Shown here: positions 9,363 through 17,887 of the stretch, piece by piece
Layout of the letters: every line of letters starts with the position of its first letter
How positions within the stretch are numbered: position 1 is the first letter of the stretch
Assembly (NCBI GenBank): GCA_016219545.1
Contig: JACRMH010000023.1
Location: 1-64,000 of the forward strand
DNA: 64,000 bases
Source: Chloroflexota bacterium
GTDB lineage: Bacteria; Chloroflexota; Anaerolineae; Anaerolineales; Villigracilaceae
Reading direction: 5' to 3'
Notes under the pieces: generated by a model
Seen by the model: only the letters and a program-made list of their open reading frames with translations
Database searches by the model: none
Told to the model about the DNA's origin: nothing
Position numbers and translations under genes: made by a program

Positions 9363-11069
9363 TTACAAACTAAACGGCAGGATCGCTTCGAGCATTTTAT
9401 GGAACAGGTCCAGATTGTTGATTAACAAGCCTGTCAAAAAGATAAGTATTATCGCCTGGAACCATTTTTTGTTGGCGAGGCCTTCGTAAGAAATACCAAA
9501 GAAAAATATCAAAGCATAAGTCCAGTCGGGGGAATAAAGAATTGGATCGTCACCGTAGTTCATGTGAAGTATGAAATTGAACAGGATATTTGCCAAAAGC
9601 GCCATTTGGAGTGCGGCCTGTTTTGGGGTTTTTAATAGGGTCCGCGTGAAAAAGAAAAATGCCAGGACCAAAGAAGCGAACCATAACCGCGCCCATATCT
9701 TTCCGAAATCGCTGTAGGCTGCATGATCGTAATGCCCATGAGTTTTGAATATAGTGTAAAAACAAGGAAATGTACATTTTGCCTTTTTTAGAAGAATCAA
9801 AGGGTGAGGTGCGACAACATTCATGAGGAAGATATTTCGCGTGAGTACATTTGCGCGGCTGACGATCATGGGAGTTTCCTCAGTGAAGATGCTAAAGCTA
9901 TATTCTTGTTCGCCGACCAAATTGGACGGAATATAAAAGGGTTCGCTGGTGGGGTAGAAGATGTGCTGTGCAAACACCAGGATGGTTGCAATACCTAAAA
10001 CCAGCGTGACATATTTAACAACTTTTTTTATATCAGGGTTTAGAAAAAAATACCCGATGCAAATTTGGGCAAAATTTGTAATGGTGATCCCAAAGGATAA
10101 TATTCCTGCTAATACTTGTCCTTTAAGAGACTGCTTCTCTGAAATAAGTAATAATAAAAAGCCAATAAGGGCTGCCGCGGAAAAGATATATGATTCAAGG
10201 AATACACTCAGTATTAAATGGGAGCTGGATATTCCAAGGAGGGAGGCAATGAGCAGTGAGTATGTCGTGTTGTCAGTTCTTTTCTTGAAAAATAGCCAGG
10301 TGAAATAGACGCATACGCCGCCAAAGATCGAAGTTAGCAAATGCGCTGAATAAACCTCATTTCCATTCAGCGCAAATGAAATCAGCCATGCAAGCGGCCG
10401 AAATATAAAAAATGCCAGCGGATGAACGGCTCTTAATGGGATCAGGTTATCGACCCGGGCCGTTATAAGATTTATCCACGTTAGACTATCAGTGTCGAAG
10501 TAGTTATCCATTTGCTGGATGCTCGTGGACCTGAAGGCTGTTGACAGGAGGAAGGTCGAGACTGTTATGGCAGAAGCAAGCAATAGCCCGGGAAGATTCT
10601 TTCTTATTCCGCCCGCAGTTTCCGATGTCTGCCACTCGATCCACTTTGCACTTTGGGCGGCAAATAGAGTCAGTCCTGAAGATATTGTGATGGTGATGGA
10701 AAAAGTCAGGAACAACTTGCGGTTCGGTAGAAAGAGGTCGGTAGGAAAAATCGATGGGTATTGAAGAAGGATTCCCGCAGTTAAAATGACCAGAACGATG
10801 CTGAGCGCTAAAACTAAAAAGGATATAAAGTATGTTGATGGCGAGTCTATTAATTTGATGGTTAATTTTGTGAAAATAAAATCCAAAACCAAAATAATGA
10901 ATGCGTTTAATGTAATTGTCACAATAACAAACTGCCATAGTTCAGGATAGAAATTTCCCAGAAAACCCACCCCGAAGAATGTTGCGACCCCGCTAAGTAT
11001 TAATATAACTGCAAAACGGACCCAATAAACTTGTGGGGTGGAAAAAAATTGTACAGTCTTTGTTACCAT
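9363..11069 (-). CDS. Polytopic membrane protein, possibly a glycosyltransferase-like protein
   Basis: 568-aa ORF with many hydrophobic segments; no catalytic motif identified with certainty. Confidence 0.6.
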   Translation of the reverse strand: MVTKTVQFFSTPQVYWVRFAVILILSGVATFFGVGFLGNFYPELWQFVIVTITLNAFIILVLDFIFTKLTIKLIDSPSTYFISFLVLALSIVLVILTAGILLQYPSIFPTDLFLPNRKLFLTFSITITISSGLTLFAAQSAKWIEWQTSETAGGIRKNLPGLLLASAITVSTFLLSTAFRSTSIQQMDNYFDTDSLTWINLITARVDNLIPLRAVHPLAFFIFRPLAWLISFALNGNEVYSAHLLTSIFGGVCVYFTWLFFKKRTDNTTYSLLIASLLGISSSHLILSVFLESYIFSAAALIGFLLLLISEKQSLKGQVLAGILSFGITITNFAQICIGYFFLNPDIKKVVKYVTLVLGIATILVFAQHIFYPTSEPFYIPSNLVGEQEYSFSIFTEETPMIVSRANVLTRNIFLMNVVAPHPLILLKKAKCTFPCFYTIFKTHGHYDHAAYSDFGKIWARLWFASLVLAFFFFTRTLLKTPKQAALQMALLANILFNFILHMNYGDDPILYSPDWTYALIFFFGISYEGLANKKWFQAIILIFLTGLLINNLDLFHKMLEAILPFSL

Positions 11070-11215
11070 TTTTACTGCGATCCCTTTGGGTTTAAATTTT
11101 GTCTCTTGTGCTGGCCAATTCTCTATGGCTTGAAAATTACTCGCTATATCTTACCTTTCTTTTTCGTTTACCAATAACATTTTTAAGAAAATCATGGAAA
11201 ATCCCCGCCAAAGAC

Positions 11216-11244
11216 TTGACTTTCCTTTCAGCCTGCAATAAAAT
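11216..11244 (+). promoter_or_regulatory. Sigma70-like promoter for the RIO-kinase leader
   Basis: TTGACT (11216-11221) - 17 nt - TAAAAT (11239-11244). Confidence 0.6.
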
Positions 11245-11283
11245 CCGACCAATACATCTCATTTTGAAAGGAGGCCCGTAAAC

Positions 11284-11346
11284 ATGAAAGTCAGCATATT
11301 ATCTGTCACACTTGTTTTCAACGCGCCTTCTGAAGGGTTGTTGTAG
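11284..11346 (+). CDS. Candidate 20-aa leader peptide MKVSILSVTLVFNAPSEGLL
   Basis: AAAGGAGG Shine-Dalgarno directly upstream of ATG 11284; TAG stop at 11344-11346; below the ORF-track length cutoff. Confidence 0.5.
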   Translation: MKVSILSVTLVFNAPSEGLL

Positions 11347-11377
11347 TAACGATTTAGGTCGTATCTATTTGCAAAGC

Positions 11378-11408
11378 AACCGCAGGCGCGCCTCGCCCTG
11401 CGGTTTTT
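11378..11408 (+). terminator. Intrinsic terminator 1 in the RIO-kinase leader
   Basis: aaccgcagg-N10-cctgcggtt followed by a T-run. Confidence 0.65.
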
Positions 11409-11417
11409 GATTCTTAT

Positions 11418-11444
11418 ACCGCAGGATCGAATCCCGCGGTTTTT
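11418..11444 (+). terminator. Intrinsic terminator 2 in the RIO-kinase leader
   Basis: accgcagg-atcgaatc-ccgcggt (one mismatch) followed by tttt. Confidence 0.55.
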
Positions 11445-11494
11445 ATCTTGCGGGGAGATTGTTTTATGACCATTCAAAATAAGGTTTCTATAAA

Positions 11495-12508
11495 ATGAGC
11501 AAGAATAAATTACTTGAGTTTTACGAAGAACTTGATGAATCTAGCAATGACGAGACCGAGTCCCTGCCAAAGCGGCTTTCCCAAAAGCGCGAGTCCAAAA
11601 AGCAGGTGGCGGATGCAAGGCTATTTGTCCGTGCCCAGGAGATCTCACGCGAATTTAAATTTACTTACAAAGCGGCCCGATTCGAAGAAGCATGGTTACT
11701 GGATTCGCTGGTGGAGATCGCCCAACACCAGTGGATCTCGGATGTGCTTCGCAAGGTGAAAGGTGGTAAGGAAGCCTCGGTTTATCTTTGCAAGTCCGGT
11801 ACTGCGGTGGATGCATCATTGGTTGCCGTTAAAGTCTATCGTCCACGTTCCCTTCGCAACCTGAAGAATGATCAGCAATACCGAGTCGGTCGTGTGGACC
11901 TGGATGCGGATGGAAACGCTCTTGTCAAAAGTGGAGATGTCCACGCCATTCAGAAACGCACAAACTACGGCGAAGGGCTCCGCCATCAATCCTGGATAGC
12001 TTATGAATTCAGGACTCTCGAAACCCTTTATGATGTGGGTGTGGATGTGCCGAAGCCTTATGCCATGGAAAAGAACTCCATTCTAATGGGCTATGTCGGC
12101 GACTTGGAGTCTGCTGCTCCAGCCCTTGTTTCGATCTCTCTTAACCCGGATGAAGCGCAGCGTTTGTATGAGCGCGTCGTCTACAACATTGACTTGATGT
12201 TGAAACATAACTGCATTCACGGCGATCTTTCAGCTTATAACATCTTGTATTGGAATGGCGATATTACCCTGATAGATTTTCCGCAAGTCGTTCTGCCTGA
12301 ATCCAACCCATCCTCATGGAATATCTTCCTGCGCGATGTGACCCGCACCTGTCAGTATTTTTCTGTGCAAGGGGTGAATTGCGATGGGCGTAAACTCGCC
12401 GCCGACTTGTGGACCTCGCATGGACATAAGATCGTGAAAGAGCTAGACCCAAAATATCTTGATGCGGAATTGCCCGAAGACCGACAAGTTTGGGAAAAAC
12501 AGAAATAA
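11495..12508 (+). CDS. RIO1-type serine protein kinase
   Basis: RIO-family motifs: GKEASVYLC.., AVKVYRPRSLRNLKNDQQYR, IHGDLSAYNILYWNGDITLIDFPQVV. Confidence 0.9.
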   Translation: MSKNKLLEFYEELDESSNDETESLPKRLSQKRESKKQVADARLFVRAQEISREFKFTYKAARFEEAWLLDSLVEIAQHQWISDVLRKVKGGKEASVYLCKSGTAVDASLVAVKVYRPRSLRNLKNDQQYRVGRVDLDADGNALVKSGDVHAIQKRTNYGEGLRHQSWIAYEFRTLETLYDVGVDVPKPYAMEKNSILMGYVGDLESAAPALVSISLNPDEAQRLYERVVYNIDLMLKHNCIHGDLSAYNILYWNGDITLIDFPQVVLPESNPSSWNIFLRDVTRTCQYFSVQGVNCDGRKLAADLWTSHGHKIVKELDPKYLDAELPEDRQVWEKQK

Positions 12509-12511
12509 GAT

Positions 12512-12547
12512 AAGAGAGTCCGAAGCCCCCTGACTTCGGACTCTCTT
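12512..12547 (+). terminator. Strong intrinsic terminator after the RIO kinase gene
   Basis: aagagagtccgaag-N8-cttcggactctctt, then T. Confidence 0.8.
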
Positions 12548-12588
12548 TAGGACTGTTGCTGTAAAATTGGACTCAGGAGACCGCACTT

Positions 12589-13962
12589 ATGAACAACGTC
12601 CGCCCGCACTTGTCAATGATGACAGAGGAACAGATACAGGAAGCGAGTGGGAATGTTTTGAGGGTGTTAAGTGAAACAGGCGTCCGCGTCGATTCGCCTG
12701 AGATCCTTAAATTGTTGGAGCGCAAACTTAATCTTAAATCACAAGACCGCATCATCAAATTCCCGCCTGAAGTCGTGGAAGATGCAATCAAGTCTGCACC
12801 AAAAACCATTGATATTTATGACCGCCGTGGTGAACATAAGTTGAAACTTGGGGAGGACCGTTTAAGTTTTGGTGTGGGCGTGACGGCTTTGTTTTACCAA
12901 AATCCGATTGATGAAAAACTGGACCTGTTCAAACGAAAAAACTTTCAAGACCTTGTACGGCTTGGCTCATCATTGCCTTTATATGACGTGATTTCCACTG
13001 TCGGAATTATCCGCGATGTGCCGGAAGAATTAAGTGACCTGATCGGTTCACTCGAACATATTGCAAACACCACCAAACCGTTGGTTTTGCTGGTCTCCGA
13101 TGAAAATAAATTTCCCGCAGTATTGAACATGTACGAAAAACTTCACGGCGACCTTGGCACGAAGCCTTTCATCATTCCTTATTTCAACCCCGTCAGTCCA
13201 TTGGTGATGAATGCTGGCACCGTGGATAAAATGAAAATTTCCATTGAGCGCGGACTGCCGATCATCTTTTCGAATTACAGCATGGCGGGCGCGTCCACTC
13301 CGCTTACGCCCGCCGGCACGTTGACCCTCCTCATGGCAGAACTTCTTGCGGGGCTTGTCATCAGCCAGACCATCAAGAAAGGCGCGCCGATCCTGCTTGG
13401 TATGTTGCCTGTTTATTTTGACATGCGCACCATGCTCAATTTTTATGATCCGCAAAGCGTGCTTATCAGCGTGGCCTGTTCCGAAATGATGAAGCATTAT
13501 GGCATCCCGCATTGCTCAACCTCAGGAAGTGGAACAGGCTCGGGCATGGACTTGATCGCGGCTGACACATATTGGATGAACACCCTTGGCTCGAAGTCCA
13601 TCTCGCCAACCACCATCGTCCACGTCCACGAGATCATTGACCAGGCCTTGAGGTTCGCGAACGGCTTCCAACTCGATGATGTTAACTCTGCGATAAGCGA
13701 AATTCACAATGTTGGACCCGGGCGCAGTTTCTTAAGTCAGCCCTCGACGTTGAAGAATTACAAAAAGGGATATTACGTCAGTAATGTCTATCCACGCTAC
13801 AGCATGGAGAAATGGCAATCAGCCGGTGAACCCCCAGCCCGTCAGGTCTTGCGTGAAAAGACCCAGGACTTGCTCGCCAGTTTACCCGTCCCCGCCGACC
13901 ATGATGATCTGATGGGGCAGGGCGAAGAATTCATTGAGCGCGAAATTTCATCCGTTAAATGA
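12589..13962 (+). CDS. Trimethylamine methyltransferase (MttB) superfamily protein, non-pyrrolysine
   Basis: 457-aa ORF resembling MttB/MtgB-like corrinoid methyltransferases (RPHLSMMTEEQIQEASGNVLRVLSETGVRVDSPEI..); no in-frame TAG. Confidence 0.8.
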   Translation: MNNVRPHLSMMTEEQIQEASGNVLRVLSETGVRVDSPEILKLLERKLNLKSQDRIIKFPPEVVEDAIKSAPKTIDIYDRRGEHKLKLGEDRLSFGVGVTALFYQNPIDEKLDLFKRKNFQDLVRLGSSLPLYDVISTVGIIRDVPEELSDLIGSLEHIANTTKPLVLLVSDENKFPAVLNMYEKLHGDLGTKPFIIPYFNPVSPLVMNAGTVDKMKISIERGLPIIFSNYSMAGASTPLTPAGTLTLLMAELLAGLVISQTIKKGAPILLGMLPVYFDMRTMLNFYDPQSVLISVACSEMMKHYGIPHCSTSGSGTGSGMDLIAADTYWMNTLGSKSISPTTIVHVHEIIDQALRFANGFQLDDVNSAISEIHNVGPGRSFLSQPSTLKNYKKGYYVSNVYPRYSMEKWQSAGEPPARQVLREKTQDLLASLPVPADHDDLMGQGEEFIEREISSVK

Positions 13963-14115
13963 GCCTGAATTGTCTGCCCAATCAAAAATCATAGATTTCC
14001 TCTTTTTCTCTGGTAAAATATGCCCCTGTGATTTCAGCCCGCAAGGCGTGTGTCCCTTTCACACATCCTCTCTTGCCTGCCTGAGACATAAAATAAACTT
14101 AAGGAGTAAGTCAAC

Positions 14116-14457
14116 ATGGTAAGAATTCGTTTACGTCGTATTGGTCTCAAAGGCCAACCCACGTACCGCATCATCGCCGCGGATAAGGAAGCTCCACGCG
14201 ATGGTCGCTTTTTGGAAATTTTGGGCGTGTACAACCCGCGCACCAATCCCGCCACCATTCACATCAAGGAAGACCGCGTTTTCCATTGGATGAAGAACGG
14301 CGCATTGCCGACCGAATCTGTAGCGCAGATCTTCAAGTCCTCCGGCACACAGGCTCGTTTTGACCGCCTCAAGAAAGGCGAAGCTCTCGAAGTCCTCGTT
14401 GCTGAAGCCGCAGAAGCAGAAGTCAAACGTGCCGCCCCGGCCCGCACAAATAAATAG
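14116..14457 (+). CDS. rpsP: 30S ribosomal protein S16
   Basis: MVRIRLRRIGLKGQPTYRIIAADKEAPRDGRFLEILGVYNPRTNP. Confidence 0.98.
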   Translation: MVRIRLRRIGLKGQPTYRIIAADKEAPRDGRFLEILGVYNPRTNPATIHIKEDRVFHWMKNGALPTESVAQIFKSSGTQARFDRLKKGEALEVLVAEAAEAEVKRAAPARTNK

Positions 14458-14470
14458 AAATACTAAAAGT

Positions 14471-14549
14471 ATTCACCACAGAGAGCACAGAGTCCACAGA
14501 GGTTTATAAAAGATTTTCTCCGTGATCTTCGTGATCTCTGTGGTGAAAT
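14471..14549. repeat. Interspersed palindromic repeat built of 9-bp units (CACCACAGAG..CTCTGTGGTG type)
   Basis: accacagag/agcacagag/tccacagag .. ctccgtgat/cttcgtgat/ctctgtggt; second family member at about 38970-39028. Confidence 0.7.
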
Positions 14550-14576
14550 AGTTCTTCCACACAAGGCAAGGCAGTT

Positions 14577-14810
14577 ATGAAAGACCTCATTGAATTTATC
14601 GCCAAATCCCTCGTAGAACATCCCGAAGAAGTGCAAGTGCGCCAGAACGGGGGTGGCTCACGTGTACGCATCGAACTCAACGTTTCAAAAGACGACATGG
14701 GGCGTGTGATCGGTAAAGGCGGGAAGGTGGCGAATTCCATTCGCACCCTGCTCCGAGTGGCAGCCGAGCGCGAAGGCAAACAAGCCACGCTCGACGTGAT
14801 GGAACCCTAA
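14577..14810 (+). CDS. khpA: KH-domain RNA-binding protein (KhpA/YlqC family)
   Basis: MKDLIEFIAKSLVEHPEEVQVRQ..DDMGRVIGKGGKVANSIRTLLRVAA between rpsP and rimM. Confidence 0.92.
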   Translation: MKDLIEFIAKSLVEHPEEVQVRQNGGGSRVRIELNVSKDDMGRVIGKGGKVANSIRTLLRVAAEREGKQATLDVMEP

Positions 14811-15349
14811 TGCCAGCAAAACAGAAAGAATCAGGCTCGCCGGCAGGCGAGTCTGTCTATTTAGTAATTGGTTATCTGCGCCGGTCGCACGGTGTTCGCG
14901 GCGAGATCATCATGGACTTGCACACCGATTTCCCCCAACGTATTAAATCAGGAAGAAAAGTTTTGATTGGTGAGAAACATCAGCCGCTTACCTTCGATAC
15001 TGTCCGTTCGCATAATGACGGCTTGCTCGTTAGTTTTCGCGGCATTGACACATCGGAAGATGCAAGCAAACTCCGCAATCAGTGGGTGTATGTCATAGCA
15101 GCCGAAGTCCCTCCGTTGCCAGAAGGTCAGCATTACCAATATGAATTAATTGACTTGGATGTCGTGGATGAAGACGGGACTCCACTTGGCAAGTTGGTTG
15201 AAATTTTGGAAACTGGCGCCAATGATGTTTACGTTGTTCGAGATGACTCTGGCAAGGAGATTCTTCTCCCCGCCATTCCTTCGGTCATTCTGGACCTGAA
15301 TATGGATTCTCGTATCCTGAAAGTTCATCTGCTCGACGGCCTGGTTTAA
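14810..15349 (+). CDS. rimM: Ribosome maturation factor RimM
   Basis: GYLRRSHGVRGEIIMDLHTDFPQRI..LLPAIPSVILDLNMDSRILKVHLLDGL; synteny. Confidence 0.93.
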   Translation: MPAKQKESGSPAGESVYLVIGYLRRSHGVRGEIIMDLHTDFPQRIKSGRKVLIGEKHQPLTFDTVRSHNDGLLVSFRGIDTSEDASKLRNQWVYVIAAEVPPLPEGQHYQYELIDLDVVDEDGTPLGKLVEILETGANDVYVVRDDSGKEILLPAIPSVILDLNMDSRILKVHLLDGLV

Positions 15350-15354
15350 ACTCC

Positions 15355-15490
15355 CTTAATCCCGTAGGGATGTAATGATTATAACAATCAGTCATGCTAG
15401 ATTCGAAAATCCCGAAGGGATGACATAGCTTTTTCACCCCTTCGGGGTTTTGAGAACATCATAACTGCAATTCATCCCTCGGGGTTATAG
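15355..15490. repeat. Cluster of short inverted repeats (aatcccgAAGGGATGa / cacccCTTCGGGGtttt type)
   Basis: Four related arms between rimM and dprA: aatcccgtagggatg, aatcccgaagggatg, caccccttcggggtttt, attcatccctcggggtt. Confidence 0.65.
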
Positions 15491-15511
15491 TGTTCGTGGT
15501 AAAACTGGCTT

Positions 15512-16618
15512 ATGGACGATAAAAAATATTGGGTTGGGTTTAATCTCATCAAAGGCATTGGCGCAGTACGAATGCAAGGGTTGATCGCATACTTCGGCGA
15601 CCTGCAAACTGCCTGGGGTGCTGACTCTGTCAGTTTGGCAGAAGCAGGTCTCGGCGCGAAAGTGATCGAACGTGTGCTCGCGGCGCGTCAAAATGTTAAC
15701 CTTGACCAAGTCTGGGCGAAGATCGAATCACAGGGGATAAAAATCCTGACATGGCAGGATGAAGCATACCCATCAAGATTAAAAGAGATTGACCAACCGC
15801 CGCCAGTGATGTATATTCGCGGCGAATATTTGCCCGATGACCTGTTCGCGGTGGCTATCGTTGGCACGCGCCGGGTGACGCCGTATGGCAGGCAGATCGC
15901 TGAAGAGATTTCATCGTTCCTTGCATCGAACGGTATCACGGTCATTAGCGGTCTCGCGCGCGGCGTGGATGCCATTGCACATCAAACTGCGTTGAAGTCC
16001 GGCGGACGCACGATTGGCGTGCTGGGTTCTGGTGTGGATAAAATTTATCCGCCTGAACATTTGAAGATGGCCGAGCAAATGATGGAGCGCGGGGCAATCG
16101 TTAGCGATTATGCGCCGGGAACGCCGCCGGATGCTTCAAATTTTCCGCCGCGCAATCGCATCATTTCTGGTTTATCATTGGCGGTCGTTGTCGTAGAAGC
16201 CGGTGAGACCAGCGGCGCGTTGATCACGGCCGAGTTTGCCGCGGAACAGGGACGTGAAGTATTTGCCGTGCCAGGGAGTATACTTGCGCCTCAAAGTAAA
16301 GGCACGAATAAGTTGATACAGAACGGCGCTCAGTCATTATTGAGTATCAACGATCTGATGCAGGCTTTGGACTTTACCCGTATCGGTGAGCATAAGGCCG
16401 CGCGCAAGCTGATTCCAGCCGATGAAACCGAAGCGCGTGTATTGAATGTGCTTGGAGGCGAACCTTTGCATGTGGATGAAATTCGCAGTCAAGCCGATTT
16501 GCCGATTGAAAGAGTTTCTGCTACACTCGCGTTGATGGAGTTGAAAGGCATGGTGCGTCAGGTGGGCGGCATGAATTATGTTGCGGTGCGCGAAGAGCAA
16601 GGTGATTACAAAACTTAA
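15512..16618 (+). CDS. dprA: DNA-protecting protein DprA
   Basis: VAIVGTRRVTPYGRQIAEEISS..ISGLARGVDAIAHQTAL..NFPPRNRIISGLS motifs. Confidence 0.95.
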   Translation: MDDKKYWVGFNLIKGIGAVRMQGLIAYFGDLQTAWGADSVSLAEAGLGAKVIERVLAARQNVNLDQVWAKIESQGIKILTWQDEAYPSRLKEIDQPPPVMYIRGEYLPDDLFAVAIVGTRRVTPYGRQIAEEISSFLASNGITVISGLARGVDAIAHQTALKSGGRTIGVLGSGVDKIYPPEHLKMAEQMMERGAIVSDYAPGTPPDASNFPPRNRIISGLSLAVVVVEAGETSGALITAEFAAEQGREVFAVPGSILAPQSKGTNKLIQNGAQSLLSINDLMQALDFTRIGEHKAARKLIPADETEARVLNVLGGEPLHVDEIRSQADLPIERVSATLALMELKGMVRQVGGMNYVAVREEQGDYKT

Positions 16619-16658
16619 GGAGTAGTTTGCGAGTTGATAATTCGCGAAACTTATAAAT

Positions 16659-17753
16659 TTGATGGAACATAATTATGCAGTCATCATGGCGGGTGGAGGC
16701 GGGACTCGTCTGTGGCCGGTTTCGAGAAAAGAACGCCCGAAGCAATTGCTTCCTTTGATCGGGCAGGAGACGCTCTTTCAAAGCACGGTGAGACGCTTGG
16801 AGAATTTATTTCCTTTTGAGCGTATCCTGGTCGTAACTGTGGAGGAGCAGGCACGCGAGATGCGTTTGCAAGTGCCGGAGATTCCCGAAGAAAATTATCT
16901 GATCGAAACAGCGCCGCGCGGAACGGCTTCTGTAGTGGGGTTGGCTGCCGCTGTGCTTTTTAAGCGCGACCCGAACGCAAAGATGGCAATCCTGCCTTCG
17001 GACCATTTCATTCGCAACCGTGACCTGTTCCATTATCTTCTCAAGGCTGCATTCGATGTGGCCGACAATGGATTTTTGGTAACGCTGGGCATCACACCTA
17101 CCCAGCCCTCAACAGCTTATGGCTATATCCAACAGAGCGAGCCGTTGAATGGTCAATATAAATATCCCACGTATAGTGTGAAGCGCTTTATCGAAAAACC
17201 CGACGAAAAAACTGCGCAGCAATTACTTCGCACAGGCGATCACTCATGGAATAGCGGCATGTTCATCTGGCGCGCAGACACGATCTTGAGTGAAATTGAC
17301 AAGCAGATGCCTGAGCTTGGTACAGCCTTGAAGAATATCGCCTCTGTATGGGGAACGGAGTCGCAGGATAAAGTGTTGAATGAAAACTGGTCCGACTTGA
17401 AAGTTGAGACCGTGGACTATGGCATCATGGAAAAAGCGGAGCGGGTTGCTGTTCTGCCTGCAGGCGGTTTGGGTTGGAGCGATGTTGGGATGTGGTCATC
17501 CTTATTTGAAGTGCTTTTGCCCGACATGGATGGTAATATTGCAACGAACAGCAGCTTGCACCTTGCGTATGAAACTCACAACTCGCTTATTTATGGTGGC
17601 AGCAGTGAACGCTTGATCGTGACCATTGGCGTGGATGATATGGTTATCGTTGATACAGGCGACGTATTGATGATCTGCAAGACTGACCAGTCGCAAAAAG
17701 TAAAAGATGTAGTTGGACATTTGAAGAAACATAATCAGGAAAAATATTTATAA
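16659..17753 (+). CDS. manC: Mannose-1-phosphate guanylyltransferase
   Basis: AVIMAGGGGTRLWPVSRKERPKQLLPL; FIEKPDEKTA.. nucleotidyltransferase motifs. Confidence 0.9.
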   Translation: MMEHNYAVIMAGGGGTRLWPVSRKERPKQLLPLIGQETLFQSTVRRLENLFPFERILVVTVEEQAREMRLQVPEIPEENYLIETAPRGTASVVGLAAAVLFKRDPNAKMAILPSDHFIRNRDLFHYLLKAAFDVADNGFLVTLGITPTQPSTAYGYIQQSEPLNGQYKYPTYSVKRFIEKPDEKTAQQLLRTGDHSWNSGMFIWRADTILSEIDKQMPELGTALKNIASVWGTESQDKVLNENWSDLKVETVDYGIMEKAERVAVLPAGGLGWSDVGMWSSLFEVLLPDMDGNIATNSSLHLAYETHNSLIYGGSSERLIVTIGVDDMVIVDTGDVLMICKTDQSQKVKDVVGHLKKHNQEKYL

Positions 17754-17758
17754 CTTAT

Positions 17759-17868
17759 GTCGTTGCGAGGAGGTGCTCTTCCCGACGACACTTGCGCCGT
17801 ACGCCAGTGCGGTGAGCAACCTCAAGTTAGAAGGGAAGATTGCTTCGCAAAGTACGCTCGCAATGACA
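17759..17868. repeat. Interspersed repeat with GTCRTTGCGAGG..CGCAATGAC inverted ends
   Basis: gtcgttgcgagg ... gaagattgcttcgcaaagtacgctcgcaatgac; smaller relative at 24774-24817. Confidence 0.65.
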
Positions 17869-17887
17869 TGGCTAAAAAGGAAAATTG

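Noticed and set aside
11259-11477. Antisense 72-aa ORF over the RIO leader
   Set aside because: Covers hairpins and terminators, no family-like sequence; the plus-strand promoter, sORF and terminator signals explain the region better
12589-13962. Pyrrolysine-containing MttB
   Set aside because: ORF is continuous with no in-frame TAG; fits the non-Pyl branch of the MttB superfamily
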